DNA of 64,000 bases from positions 186,001-250,000 of the forward strand of contig JBFWVF010000004.1 of the NCBI GenBank assembly GCA_050246875.1, given 5' to 3'. The position numbers and the translations under genes are program-made. This DNA is from SHWB01 sp050246875. GTDB taxonomy: Bacteria; Pseudomonadota; Alphaproteobacteria; UBA6615. This document shows positions 36,434 to 45,348 of the stretch, piece by piece (the first letter of the stretch is position 1; each line of letters starts with the position of its first letter). Below the pieces are notes generated by a model. It saw only the letters and a list, made by a program, of their open reading frames with translations, was not told where the DNA came from and ran no database searches.

Positions 36434-37027
36434 TCAGCGGCCGACCTCGATCTCTTCCATGTCGTCGGGCATCCGGAAATTGTCGAGGCGGACAAGCTTG
36501 CCGCCTTCGACCGACAGTCCGGTCTCCTTCGCCCGTTCCAGCACCTCGGGGTGCCATGTCACCGGCCCGCCGCCGTCGGCCATGCCGACCAGCGCGAGGA
36601 TGACGACCTCGTGGTCGTTCGGGTTGCGGAAGCCGCGCATCACGCCCTCGGGTACCGAGATGGTGTCCCACGGCTCGAGCAGCGACTCCTCCTCGCCGTT
36701 CTCGCCCCAGGTGACGATCAGCTTGCCGTTGAGCGGAATGAACACCTCGGGCGTCTCGTGGCTGTGCAGCGCCGCGCCGGTGCCCGGCTGGCAGCGGATG
36801 TAGGCGACGGTGAAACCGTGGTCGGCGGTGATCGGCGGCGCCATGCGCGGATCCTCGACCACGCCCTTGCCGATGACCTTGATGTTCTGCTTCTTGTGCT
36901 CCGGCAGCAGGGAATCGACAAACGCCAGGTTGAAGCGCTTGAGGTCGGCGAAGCGCGCCGTGCGCGTCTTCTCCATTTCCTCGCGGGTGATCACGGGGGC
37001 GGCGCGGCGCGCCGGTCTGCCATGCAT
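36434..37027 (-). CDS. Cupin-domain protein
   Basis: 197 residues, single cupin barrel at about 65-160. The first metal-binding motif is GTGAALHSHETPEVFIPLNGK (two His and one Glu) and the second is less clear (FRNPNDHEVVILALVG, one His). Function not assignable: could be a dioxygenase, isomerase or binding protein. The ATG at 37027 has GGGAGG five bases upstream. It is divergent from the BKACE gene, 109 bp away, and may share regulation with that pathway. Confidence 0.7.
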   Translation of the reverse strand: MHGRPARRAAPVITREEMEKTRTARFADLKRFNLAFVDSLLPEHKKQNIKVIGKGVVEDPRMAPPITADHGFTVAYIRCQPGTGAALHSHETPEVFIPLNGKLIVTWGENGEEESLLEPWDTISVPEGVMRGFRNPNDHEVVILALVGMADGGGPVTWHPEVLERAKETGLSVEGGKLVRLDNFRMPDDMEEIEVGR

Positions 37028-37136
37028 ACGAACCTCCCTGGTCGCCGGCCCGTCGGCTTGTCCCGCGGGCCCACGCCAGCATAAGGTTGGGCAGGCTCGC
37101 AGGACAATGCGAGCCACCCAGGGAAGGAGTTGCCCC

Positions 37137-38021
37137 ATGTCGCGTCCTGTCATCATTGCCTGCGCGGTCACCGGCTCGGCCGACACAAAGGGCATCAATC
37201 CCGCCGTCCCCGTGACGCCGAAGGAAATCGCCGACGAGGTGATCGCCGCCGCCAAGGTCGGCGCCGCCATCGGCCACATCCATGTCCGCGACCCCAAGAC
37301 CGGCAAGGCCAGCATGGAGGTCGGGCTCTACAAGGAAGTGGTCGACCGCGTTCGCGATTCCGGCACCAAGATCATCATCAACCTGACGACCGGCCCGGGC
37401 GGCCGCTTCGTGCCGTCGGCCAACGATCCCAGCCAGGCCGGGCCGGGCAGCTCGATGAAGACGCCCGAGCAGCGCGTCGAGCACGTACAGCTCTGCAAGC
37501 CCGACATCTGCTCGCTCGACGTGGCGACGATGAACTTCGGCGACCGCCCGATGGTCAACTCGCCCGAGATCCTCAACCGCATGGCGACGCTGATCGAGGA
37601 AGCCGGCGTGAAGCCGGAACTCGAGGTGTTCGACACCGGCCATGTGCGGCTTGCCGCCCACATGATCGAGAAGGGCGTGATCAAGGACAAGAAGCCGCTG
37701 TTCCAGCTCTGCCTCGGCATCCCGTGGGGCGCGCCGGCCTCGCCCGAGGCGATGTCGCTGATGAAGAGCCTCGTGCCGAGCCACGGCGTGTGGGCCTCGT
37801 TCGGCATCTCGCGCACCGAGTTCCCGATGGTCGCGGCGGCGACGGTGCTCGGCGGCCATGTCCGTGTCGGGCTGGAGGACAACCTCTACATCGCCCGCGG
37901 CGAACTGGCGAAGGGCAACGCCCAGCTGGTCGAGCGCGCCGCCGAAATCGTCCATTCGGTCGGCGAGCGGCCGGCGACGGTAGCCGAGGCGCGCGAGATC
38001 CTCGGCCTCAAGGCCGCCTGA
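37137..38021 (+). CDS. Beta-keto acid cleavage enzyme (BKACE, DUF849)
   Basis: 294 residues. The family condenses a beta-keto acid with acetyl-CoA to give acetoacetate and a new CoA ester; the founding member is Kce of lysine fermentation. Seen: zinc ligands in GHIHVRD (HxH near residues 45-47), LTTGPGGR, LDVATMNFG, the barrel-end FQLCLGIPWGAPAS, and GLEDNLYIARGELAKGN, with the conserved Glu near residue 230. Substrate specificity varies widely and cannot be set here. Divergent cupin and downstream DUF169 genes suggest a small catabolic locus. Confidence 0.88.
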   Translation: MSRPVIIACAVTGSADTKGINPAVPVTPKEIADEVIAAAKVGAAIGHIHVRDPKTGKASMEVGLYKEVVDRVRDSGTKIIINLTTGPGGRFVPSANDPSQAGPGSSMKTPEQRVEHVQLCKPDICSLDVATMNFGDRPMVNSPEILNRMATLIEEAGVKPELEVFDTGHVRLAAHMIEKGVIKDKKPLFQLCLGIPWGAPASPEAMSLMKSLVPSHGVWASFGISRTEFPMVAAATVLGGHVRVGLEDNLYIARGELAKGNAQLVERAAEIVHSVGERPATVAEAREILGLKAA

Positions 38022-38062
38022 GCGCCGGGACGCCGGGGGTGGCACGCAAGGCCACGCCGGCA

Positions 38063-38881
38063 ATGCCTGCAACGGAATCGGCGCAGGCCGGCCGCGTCGC
38101 CAACAAGTTCGGCGACGCGGCGGCCTACGACTGGGCGCAGCTCGTGGCGGATCTCAACCGCCTGCTGCGGCTGCGCACGACGCCGATCGGCATGAAGCTG
38201 TTCGCCACGGTCGACGCGATGGCGGCGATCCCGCGCATCCGCCGGCCGGCGGCGACGCACACCACCGACCAGATCGTCGGCCAGGCGGCACGGCTCGGCT
38301 GGACCGTCGGCATCACCATGGACGACCTCGTCGGCCAGCAATGCGGCGCCGTCATCGGCCTCGCGCCGCAGGACGACACATGGCGCGCCGGCGCCGCCTA
38401 TGTCGGCGTCTGGCACGGCACGGCCGAGGACGCCGCGGCGCGCCAGCAGGCGCTGACGGTGGTGCCGCACGGCCGCTACGCGGCGATGGCGGTGAGCCCG
38501 CTGACCTCCGGCCGCCTCGACCCGCCCGACATCTGCCTCGTCTACGCCACGCCGGCGCAGATGATCCTGTTCATCAACGGCCTGCAGTACACCGGCTACC
38601 GCAAGTTCGACTGGTCCTGCGTCGGCGAAACCTCGTGCGCCGATTCCTGGGGCCGCGCGCTGGCCTCGGGCGAGCCGTCGCTGTCGATCCCCTGTTTCGC
38701 CGAACGCCGCTACGGTGGCGTGATGGAGGACGAACTGCTGATGGCGCTGCCGCCCTCCTTCCTGCCCAAGGCCATCGCCGGCCTCGACGCACTGGCCGCC
38801 AACGGCCTGCGCTACCCCATCCCGCCATACGGCGTGGGCCAGGACGTGAAGGCGGGAATGGCGGTGAGCTACAGGAAATAA
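38063..38881 (+). CDS. DUF169 family protein
   Basis: 272 residues. Recognised from LRLRTTPIGMKLFATVDA near the N-terminus, GITMDDLVGQQCGAVIGL with a cysteine, the ARQQALTVVPHGRYAAMAVSPL segment, and the C-terminal DWSCVGETSCADSWGRAL with SIPCFAERRYGGVMEDELLMALP. The several conserved cysteines hint at metal or cofactor binding, but no function is established. It lies 41 bp after the BKACE gene and is probably co-transcribed. Confidence 0.8.
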   Translation: MPATESAQAGRVANKFGDAAAYDWAQLVADLNRLLRLRTTPIGMKLFATVDAMAAIPRIRRPAATHTTDQIVGQAARLGWTVGITMDDLVGQQCGAVIGLAPQDDTWRAGAAYVGVWHGTAEDAAARQQALTVVPHGRYAAMAVSPLTSGRLDPPDICLVYATPAQMILFINGLQYTGYRKFDWSCVGETSCADSWGRALASGEPSLSIPCFAERRYGGVMEDELLMALPPSFLPKAIAGLDALAANGLRYPIPPYGVGQDVKAGMAVSYRK

Positions 38882-38901
38882 AGTCGGGAAATTCAGCGCT
38901 G

Positions 38902-38995
38902 GCCGCCTCGCCCTTCGACAGGCTCAGGGTGAGGCGGCGTGTAGTCCTCGGTTACCACGCAGTCCTCATCCTGAGCCTGTCGAAGGACGAGGACT
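38902..38995. repeat. REP/BIME-like mirrored repeat pair, copy 2
   Basis: Units at 38902-38938 and 38961-38995, inverted relative to each other and 22 bp apart, with the same core as the pair at 35194-35319 but different flanking arms that have covaried (GCCGCCTC/GAGGCGGC; AGTCCTC/GAGGACT). Again in a convergent gap, between the DUF169 gene and gabD. Confidence 0.85.
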
Positions 38996-39024
38996 GCCGC
39001 ACGGCAGGACGAACAGCGCGCGCC

Positions 39025-40485
39025 CTACCCGACCCCGCCGTAGCAGAGGTACTTGATCTCCAGGTACTCCTCGATGCCGTACTTTGAGCCCTCGCGGCCG
39101 ATGCCGGATTCCTTGAAGCCGCCGAAGGGCGCGACCTCGGTCGAGATGAGGCCGGTGTTGATGCCGACGATGCCGCTTTCCAGCCCCTCGGCCACCTTCC
39201 ACACGCGGTTGACGTTGCCGGCGTAGAAGTAGGCGGCGAGGCCGAACTCGGTGTCGTTGGCCATCTTCACGCCCTCCTCGTCGGTCTTGAAGCGGTAGAC
39301 CGGGGCGAGCGGGCCGAAGGTCTCCTCGCGGCTGACCTTCATCGACGGTGTCACGTCGGCGAGGATGGTCGGCTCGAAGAAGGTACCGCCCAGCGCGTGG
39401 CGCTTGCCGCCGACGACGACGCGGGCCCCCTGCGCCACGGCGTCGGCGATGTGCTCCTCGACCTTGGCGACGGCGGCCATGTCGATCAGCGGGCCCTGCG
39501 TCGAGTCGCGCACCTTGAGCCCGTCGCCGACCTTGAGCTTGGCGACGGCGGCGGCGAGCTTCTGCGTGAAGGCGTCGTACACGCCGTCCTGCACCAGGAT
39601 GCGGTTGGCGCAGACGCAGGTCTGGCCGGTGTTGCGGTACTTCGACGCCATCGCCCCCTCGACCGCGGCGTCGAGGTCGGCGTCGTCGAAAACGATGAAC
39701 GGCGCGTTGCCGCCGAGTTCCAGCGACACCTTCTTGATGGTGCCGGCACAGGCCGCCATCAGCTCCTTGCCCACCTCCGTCGAGCCGGTGAAGGTGACCT
39801 TGCGCACGATGGGGTTGCCGGTGAGTTCGGCGCCGATCTCGCGCGACGAGCCGGTGATGACGGAGAACACGCCGGCCGGCACGCCGGCGCGCTCGGCGAG
39901 CACGGCCATGGCCAGCGCCGACAGCGGCGTCGAGGTGGCGGGCTTGGCCACCATGGTGCAGCCGGCGGCGAGGGCCGGGCCGACCTTGCGGCCGATCATG
40001 GCCGAGGGAAAGTTCCACGGCGTGATCGAGGCGCAGACGCCGATCGGCTCCTTGAGCACGACGATGCGCTTGTCGCGCTGGTGGCCGGGAATGGTGTCGC
40101 CGTAGACGCGTTTCGCTTCCTCGGAGAACCACTCGATGAAGCCGGCCGAGTAGGCGACCTCGCCGCGCGACTCCGCCAGCGGCTTGCCCTGCTCGGCGGT
40201 CATGATGACGGCCAGATCCTCCTGGTTCGCCATCATCAGGTCGAACCATTTGCGCAGGATGGCGGCGCGCTCCTTGCCGGTGCGGCTGCGCCACTCGGGC
40301 CACGCGGCATTGGCCGCCTCGATCGCCCGTCGCGTCTCGTTGGTGCCCATCTTCGGCACCGTGGCGATCTGCTCGCCGGTGGCCGGGTTGGTGACGGGGA
40401 TCGAGCCACCGCCGTCGGCGTCGCACCATTTGCCGGCCACATAGCACTGCTGGCGCAGCAGGTCGGAATCCTTGAGAGGCAGCAT
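39025..40485 (-). CDS. gabD: NAD(P)+ succinate-semialdehyde dehydrogenase
   Basis: 486 residues, close to E. coli GabD (482). Aldehyde dehydrogenase landmarks: ITPWNFPSAMIGRKVGPALAAG, VTFTGSTEVGK (cofactor fold), SLELGGNAPFIVFDDAD with the general-base Glu, and the nucleophile in NTGQTCVCANRILVQ near residue 288, whose double-Cys form is typical of GabD. It would oxidise succinate semialdehyde to succinate, feeding the TCA cycle. Glutarate semialdehyde is a possible alternative substrate. ATG 40485 has GGAGGAGA upstream. Confidence 0.87.
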   Translation of the reverse strand: MLPLKDSDLLRQQCYVAGKWCDADGGGSIPVTNPATGEQIATVPKMGTNETRRAIEAANAAWPEWRSRTGKERAAILRKWFDLMMANQEDLAVIMTAEQGKPLAESRGEVAYSAGFIEWFSEEAKRVYGDTIPGHQRDKRIVVLKEPIGVCASITPWNFPSAMIGRKVGPALAAGCTMVAKPATSTPLSALAMAVLAERAGVPAGVFSVITGSSREIGAELTGNPIVRKVTFTGSTEVGKELMAACAGTIKKVSLELGGNAPFIVFDDADLDAAVEGAMASKYRNTGQTCVCANRILVQDGVYDAFTQKLAAAVAKLKVGDGLKVRDSTQGPLIDMAAVAKVEEHIADAVAQGARVVVGGKRHALGGTFFEPTILADVTPSMKVSREETFGPLAPVYRFKTDEEGVKMANDTEFGLAAYFYAGNVNRVWKVAEGLESGIVGINTGLISTEVAPFGGFKESGIGREGSKYGIEEYLEIKYLCYGGVG

Positions 40486-40675
40486 CGTCTCCTCCGTCTC
40501 GGCTCGTTCTGGTGCGGGCCCGGCCCGGTTCGCGACCATACTAGTGCGGTCCGGCCCACCGGGTCACGCGGGCGTGGCAAGGCGTGCCGGCACAGGTAAG
40601 GTGAAATTTGACTCCGGCGCCGGAAAGTCGGATCACGGGGCCAAAGGTTCAACCGGAATGGCGGGGGAAACTGCC

Positions 40676-42844
40676 ATGGCGCAGTGGGTCGATGTCGCGG
40701 GTCTGGCGGTCGCGCGCACGTACAAGGACTTCATCGAGAAGGAAGCCCTTCCCGGCACGGGCGTGTCGGCGGACAAGTTCTGGTCGGGCTATGCCGCCCT
40801 GCTGAAGGAACTCGGCCCGCGCGTCGCCGCGGCGCTCGCCCGCCGCGACGAGCTGCAGGCCAAGCTCGACGCCTGGCACAAGGACCATCGCGGCAAGCCG
40901 TCCGACCCCGCCGCTTACCGCAAGTTCCTCGAGGAGATCGGCTACCTCGTGCCCGAGCCCGCCAACGTGCAGGTGCGCACGGCCAATGTCGACGCCGAGA
41001 TCGCGCAGATCGCCGGGCCGCAGCTCGTCGTGCCCGTCACCAACGCGCGCTACGCGCTGAACGCCGCCAACGCCCGCTGGGGCAGCCTCTACGACGCGCT
41101 GTACGGCACCGACGCCATCGCCGAGGACGGCGGGGCCGAACGCGGCAAGGGCTACAACCCGAAGCGCGGCGAGAAGGTCATCGCTTTCGCCCGCGACTTC
41201 CTCGACAAGGCGGCACCGCTGGCCAAGGGCTCGCACCGCGATTCGACGCGCTACACGACCAAGGGCAACGAACTGCTGGTCGAACTGAAGGACGGCAGCG
41301 CCACCGGCCTCAAGGACCCGAAGCAGTTCGTCGGCTTCAACGGCTCGCTGCTCGGGCCCTCCTCGGTGCTGCTGCGCCACAACGGCCTGCATGTCGAGAT
41401 CCGGATCGACACCACGCATCCGATCGGCAAGACCGACCCGGCCTTCGTCGCCGACGTCGTCGTCGAGGCGGCCGTCACCACCATCCAGGACTGCGAGGAC
41501 TCGGTCGCCTGCGTCGATGCCGACGACAAGGTGCTGGCCTACCGCAACTGGCTCGGCCTGATGAATGGCACGCTGGCGGCGAACTTCGAGAAGGGCGGCC
41601 AGACGCTGCAGCGCAAGCTGGAGCCGGACCGCACCTGGTTCGTCGCCGGTACCGGCACGGTGACGCTGCCCGGCCGCTCGCTGATGCTGGTGCGCAATGT
41701 CGGCCATCACATGATGACCGACGTGGTGAAGCTCGACGGCAAGGAGACGCCCGAAGGCTTCCTCGACGCCATCACCACGTCGATGATCGCGCTGCACGAC
41801 ATCAAGGGTAACGGCAAGGTGAAGAACAGCCGCGCCGGCTCGGTTTACATCGTCAAGCCGAAGATGCACGGGCCGGACGAGGTGGCGCTGACCGACGCGC
41901 TGTTCGCCCGCGTCGAGGATGTCCTCGGCATGGCGCGCAACACGCTGAAGATGGGCATCATGGACGAGGAGCGGCGCACCACCGTCAACCTCAAGGCCTG
42001 CATCGCGGCCGCCGCCGACCGCGTGGTGTTCATCAACACCGGCTTCCTCGACCGCACTGGCGACGAGATCCACACCTCGATGGAAGCCGGCCCGATGATC
42101 CGCAAGGGTGACATGCGCGGCGCGCCGTGGATCCAGGCCTACGAGGACTGGAACGTCGACATCGGCCTCGCCTGCGGCCTGCAGGGAAAGGCGCAGATCG
42201 GCAAGGGCATGTGGGCGGCGCCCGACCGCATGGCCGAGATGATCAAGACCAAGATCGGCCACCCGAAGGCCGGCGCCAACACCGCCTGGGTGCCGTCGCC
42301 GACCGCCGCCGCGCTGCACGCGCTGCACTATCACGAGGTCGACGTCGCCGCGCGGCAGGCCGAGATCAAGGGCCGCAAGCGCGCCAGCCTCGCCGACATC
42401 CTCTCGGTGCCGGTGGCCGATCGGCCGAACTGGCCGGTCGATGCCATCCAGCAGGAACTGGACAACAACGCGCAAGGCATCCTCGGCTACGTCGTGCGCT
42501 GGATCGACCAGGGCGTCGGCTGCTCCAAGGTGCCCGACATCAACAATGTCGGCCTGATGGAGGACCGCGCGACGCTGCGCATCTCCTCCCAGCACATCGC
42601 CAACTGGCTGCACCACGGCGTCTGCAGCAAGGATCAGGTAATGGCGACGCTCAAGCGCATGGCGGCGATCGTCGACAAGCAGAACGCCGACGATCCGCTG
42701 TACCGCCCGATGGCGCCGGACTTCGACAAGTCGGTCGCCTTCAGGGCCGCCTGCGACCTCGTCTTCGAGGGCCGCGCCCAGCCCAACGGCTACACCGAGT
42801 GGATCCTCCACTCGCGCCGGCGGGAGGCCAAGGCGGCGGGGTAG
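40676..42844 (+). CDS. glcB: Malate synthase G
   Basis: 722 residues, matching the G isoform. It condenses glyoxylate and acetyl-CoA to malate. Seen: AVTTIQDCEDSVACVDADDK (Mg site), GTVTLPGRSLMLVRNVGHHM, EAGPMIRKGDMRGAPWIQAYEDWN, and the C-terminal plug with DINNVGLMEDRATLRISSQH. ATG 40676 has GGGGGAAA upstream; an in-frame ATG at 40658 adds six residues. With the acetate-type symporter near the left end it fits growth on two-carbon compounds. Isocitrate lyase is not in the window. Confidence 0.95.
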   Translation: MAQWVDVAGLAVARTYKDFIEKEALPGTGVSADKFWSGYAALLKELGPRVAAALARRDELQAKLDAWHKDHRGKPSDPAAYRKFLEEIGYLVPEPANVQVRTANVDAEIAQIAGPQLVVPVTNARYALNAANARWGSLYDALYGTDAIAEDGGAERGKGYNPKRGEKVIAFARDFLDKAAPLAKGSHRDSTRYTTKGNELLVELKDGSATGLKDPKQFVGFNGSLLGPSSVLLRHNGLHVEIRIDTTHPIGKTDPAFVADVVVEAAVTTIQDCEDSVACVDADDKVLAYRNWLGLMNGTLAANFEKGGQTLQRKLEPDRTWFVAGTGTVTLPGRSLMLVRNVGHHMMTDVVKLDGKETPEGFLDAITTSMIALHDIKGNGKVKNSRAGSVYIVKPKMHGPDEVALTDALFARVEDVLGMARNTLKMGIMDEERRTTVNLKACIAAAADRVVFINTGFLDRTGDEIHTSMEAGPMIRKGDMRGAPWIQAYEDWNVDIGLACGLQGKAQIGKGMWAAPDRMAEMIKTKIGHPKAGANTAWVPSPTAAALHALHYHEVDVAARQAEIKGRKRASLADILSVPVADRPNWPVDAIQQELDNNAQGILGYVVRWIDQGVGCSKVPDINNVGLMEDRATLRISSQHIANWLHHGVCSKDQVMATLKRMAAIVDKQNADDPLYRPMAPDFDKSVAFRAACDLVFEGRAQPNGYTEWILHSRRREAKAAG

Positions 42845-42868
42845 CGGACAAGGGCGTCTGGTGAAAAC

Positions 42869-42952
42869 CGTCTTTGCGAGGAGGCGAAGCCGGCGCGGCA
42901 ATCCAGCCTGCCGTTCACGAGACTGGATTGCTTCGCTTCACTCGCAATGACG
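42869..42952. repeat. Inverted repeat of the TTGCGAG...GCAATCCAG class
   Basis: An 84-bp imperfect inverted repeat: ends CGTCTTTGCGAG and CTCGCAATGACG, inner arms GGCAATCCAG and CTGGATTGC. Elements with these ends are scattered in many proteobacterial genomes. Lies 24 bp after glcB and may act as its 3' hairpin. Confidence 0.75.
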
Positions 42953-43052
42953 TCGCTGGGGAAGGCGGAGGGACGGGCCACGCCGCCCCTGTTCGCCCAT
43001 TCCGCGCGCGCGTATGATGGCGCCGACGCACCCGAGGAAGGGGAGTGACGCC

Positions 43053-43502
43053 ATGACGAAGATGCAGACCAGGGCGCCGGCGAAGGCGAAGCCGGCCGCG
43101 AAGGGCAAGGCGAAGGCGCCGACCTACGCCATCGAGACGCGCAAGACGGCGCCGCAGATCAAGGGCCGCCGCGCCTTCTTCAAGTATCAGGACCTCGGTG
43201 TCGAGGCAGCGAGCGGCGGCGCCATGCGTGCCATCGTCACTTCCGCGACCAAGGGCATGTCGAAGGAAACCGGCTGGCACTATCACGTCTGCGAGTCGCA
43301 GTTCCTCTACATGATCAAGGGCTGGGTCGACCTCGAAATGGCCGACGGCACGCGCCACCGCGTCAAGGCCGGGCAGACGATGTTCATTCCCGGCGGCCTG
43401 CCGCACAACGAGATCGCCACTTCGGAGGCATTCGAGCTGATCGAGGTGTGCGTGCCGTCCAACATGGGCACCGTGCCCTGCGACAAGCCGTCGGGCCTCT
43501 AG
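43053..43502 (+). CDS. Small cupin protein with Lys/Ala-rich N-terminus
   Basis: 149 residues. A basic, Lys/Ala/Pro-rich tail (about 1-25) precedes a cupin barrel: GWHYHVCESQFLYMIKGWVDLE (His, His, Glu) and FIPGGLPHNEIA (His). All metal ligands for a canonical cupin are present. Specific reaction unknown. ATG 43053 has GGGGAG eight bases upstream. It is the last normal-GC gene before the AT-rich stretch that begins near 43505. Confidence 0.75.
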   Translation: MTKMQTRAPAKAKPAAKGKAKAPTYAIETRKTAPQIKGRRAFFKYQDLGVEAASGGAMRAIVTSATKGMSKETGWHYHVCESQFLYMIKGWVDLEMADGTRHRVKAGQTMFIPGGLPHNEIATSEAFELIEVCVPSNMGTVPCDKPSGL

Positions 43503-43595
43503 CTCATGATTAGCTCAAAGGAAATTGCCCGCCCTAGAGAATTTTGGTGAATTACTTGATGGCTAAAAAATTATTCCTAATGAAAGGCTTCTGAT

Positions 43596-44396
43596 GTGAG
43601 TCGATCACAAGTCGGCCTACTAATTACAGTCGCTTTGTCTATTATTCTCTATGGTATTTTTATTGTCTGCTCGGCATGGCCCATAACCTTCTCAAACATT
43701 GAGATAGCAGGCGCATTCGGTGACTCATTTGGCGTTCTCACATCTCTTTTCTCTGGCCTCGCATTTGCTGGAATCATAATTACAATTCTCCTCCAAAGGA
43801 ATGAGTTGGAACTACAAAGAAACGAACTCCAACTTACACGCGAAGAATTATCCCTAACACGCGCGGAATTGGCGTCTCAAAACGACACCGCGCGACGTCA
43901 GTTATTTGAGAGTACGTTTTTCCAAATGCTTCACCTTCATAACAGCATCGTAAATTCGATCGACATGTATAGTCATGCGAGCGGAACGACGACAAAGGGG
44001 CGCGATTGTTTTCGGATTTTCTATAGTCGACTTCGCAAAATTTATGAAATGCAAACTGATATTAGCGAAAATTCGCAGGAAAGAATACGCTCTGCCTACC
44101 AAGAATTCTGGATAAATAACGAACACGAACTTGGGCATTATTTTAGGTATCTATACAGTATATTTAGATTTATTCACGAAAGTGCTGTAGAAAATAAGAA
44201 ATCATATACAAATATAGTTAGAGCTCAAATCTCCGACAATGAGCTTCAGTTACTATTTTATAACTGCCTATACGTACACGGTATTAAGAGATTTAAACCT
44301 CTAGTAGAAGAATACTCTCTTCTCAATAATCTTCCGGTTGAGCACCTGCTTGGCGCGGATCACAAGAAATTTTATGACGACAGAGCTTACTCGTAG
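43596..44396 (+). CDS. Putative phage abortive-infection protein (AbiC-like, putAbiC type)
   Basis: 266 residues, starting at GTG 43596. Two N-terminal membrane helices (LLITVALSIILYGIFIVCSA; LTSLFSGLAFAGIIITILL) are followed by a heptad coiled coil (LQRNELELQRNELQLTREEL) and a soluble helical domain with ESTFFQMLHLHNSIVNSI, CFRIFYSRLRKIYE and ELGHYFRYLYSIFRFIHE. This order is that of putative AbiC-like abortive-infection proteins, which are thought to sit in the inner membrane and stop phage growth. Composition is wholly foreign: in 44161-44220 only 13 of 60 bases are G or C, whereas neighbours are clearly GC-rich. Rare AT-ending codons dominate. Probably recent horizontal transfer of a single defence gene. 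Confidence 0.7.
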   Translation: MSRSQVGLLITVALSIILYGIFIVCSAWPITFSNIEIAGAFGDSFGVLTSLFSGLAFAGIIITILLQRNELELQRNELQLTREELSLTRAELASQNDTARRQLFESTFFQMLHLHNSIVNSIDMYSHASGTTTKGRDCFRIFYSRLRKIYEMQTDISENSQERIRSAYQEFWINNEHELGHYFRYLYSIFRFIHESAVENKKSYTNIVRAQISDNELQLLFYNCLYVHGIKRFKPLVEEYSLLNNLPVEHLLGADHKKFYDDRAYS

Positions 44397-44399
44397 AAA

Positions 44400-44891
44400 T
44401 CAGAAATACGCCGCGAGGCGCCCGCAGGCCGCGGCGCCGAGCCACAGCGCGATCGACAGCAGCGCCATCGCCCGCCCCGCCACCGGCGGGGCGGCGTCCC
44501 ACGTGTCGAGCCGCCGCCGCCACAGCGCGTGGAACAGGCCGACATTGACGAGGCCGAGCGCGATCAGCGCGGCCTTCGCCTGCATCACGGGATGCCCCGC
44601 CATCGGCCCCGCATCGGCGGCGAACAGCAGGAAGCCGCCGGGAATGGCCAGCGCCAGCCCCGCCGCCGCGAGTGGCGACAGGTAGCGGGCGGCGCCAGGC
44701 AAGGCGATCGTCCCCCGCCCGGCGCCGAGCAACCGCAGGTCGAGCGCCAGGATGGCGCCGAGCAGGATGGCGATGCCGAGGATGTGGACGAGGTTCGCAG
44801 CCGGATAGAGCCACCACGACTCCCTCACGAAGGCGCCCAGCGCGGACGCCTCCAGCGCCGACGCCCAGGCCGGCGCCGCTGCTGCCTCCAT
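44400..44891 (-). CDS. Four-helix membrane protein (DUF2214/DUF6644-like)
   Basis: 163 residues with four hydrophobic segments, including ANLVHILGIAILLGAILALDLRLL, LSPLAAAGLALAIPGGFLLFA and LIALGLVNVGLFHALW. The early histidine in the first membrane segment and its HILG context resemble small b-type-cytochrome-like membrane families, but I cannot fix the family. Its ATG shares a base with the stop of the preceding DUF6152-like gene (TGATG), so the two are coupled. It converges with the AT-rich gene, stops 3 bp apart. Confidence 0.65.
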   Translation of the reverse strand: MEAAAAPAWASALEASALGAFVRESWWLYPAANLVHILGIAILLGAILALDLRLLGAGRGTIALPGAARYLSPLAAAGLALAIPGGFLLFAADAGPMAGHPVMQAKAALIALGLVNVGLFHALWRRRLDTWDAAPPVAGRAMALLSIALWLGAAACGRLAAYF

Positions 44892-45241
44892 CAGCGCAGC
44901 TCGACGGTGCGGCCGTCGACGTGGATGCGCTCGGCGCGCATCTCGCCGTCATGCACGCGCGAGGCGTAGCCCTCGACGGTCACGGTCTTGCCCTTCGCGA
45001 TATCCTCGGCCGGCAGGCCGCGCGCGGTCATGCGCGAGGGCGGCGCCAGCACGATCTCCCAGCGCTTGCCTTCGACCTCCATGACCAGCCCGCCATGGGG
45101 AAACTCGTAGGAACTTTCGACGATGGGCGCCGTCAGCTTGACCAGGGTGGCGGCGTCGTAGGTGCTCCAGCCGTGATGTGCGGCGGCCGGGGCAGCGACC
45201 AGCAGGGCGGCGGCAAGAATGGGCAGCAGGCGTCGGCGCAT
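44891..45241 (-). CDS. Periplasmic DUF6152-like protein
   Basis: 116 residues. Signal peptide (LLPILAAALLVAAPAAAHH, cleavage near AAA-HH) followed by HHGWSTYD, FPHGGLVMEVEGKRWEIVLAPPSRMTARGL and the C-terminal GEMRAERIHVDGRTVEL. This HHGWS start and small beta-barrel pattern is typical of DUF6152 proteins, whose function is unknown. Encoded with a small membrane protein as a two-gene unit; possibly a copper- or envelope-related pair, which is a guess. Confidence 0.72.
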   Translation of the reverse strand: MRRRLLPILAAALLVAAPAAAHHGWSTYDAATLVKLTAPIVESSYEFPHGGLVMEVEGKRWEIVLAPPSRMTARGLPAEDIAKGKTVTVEGYASRVHDGEMRAERIHVDGRTVELR

Positions 45242-45348
45242 GGATGAACCCTCCGTCACATGGTCCAGCGCCGGATGCCCCTGCCCCGCCGGCGCTATGG
45301 CAAGGAATATTGGCCCCGCACGGGACAAGAACAAGGTCGCGCAGCGGC

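Noticed and set aside
43505..44396. AT-rich segment as an insertion sequence
   Set aside because: No transposase motif, terminal inverted repeats or target-site duplication; the single protein has membrane helices and a coiled coil.
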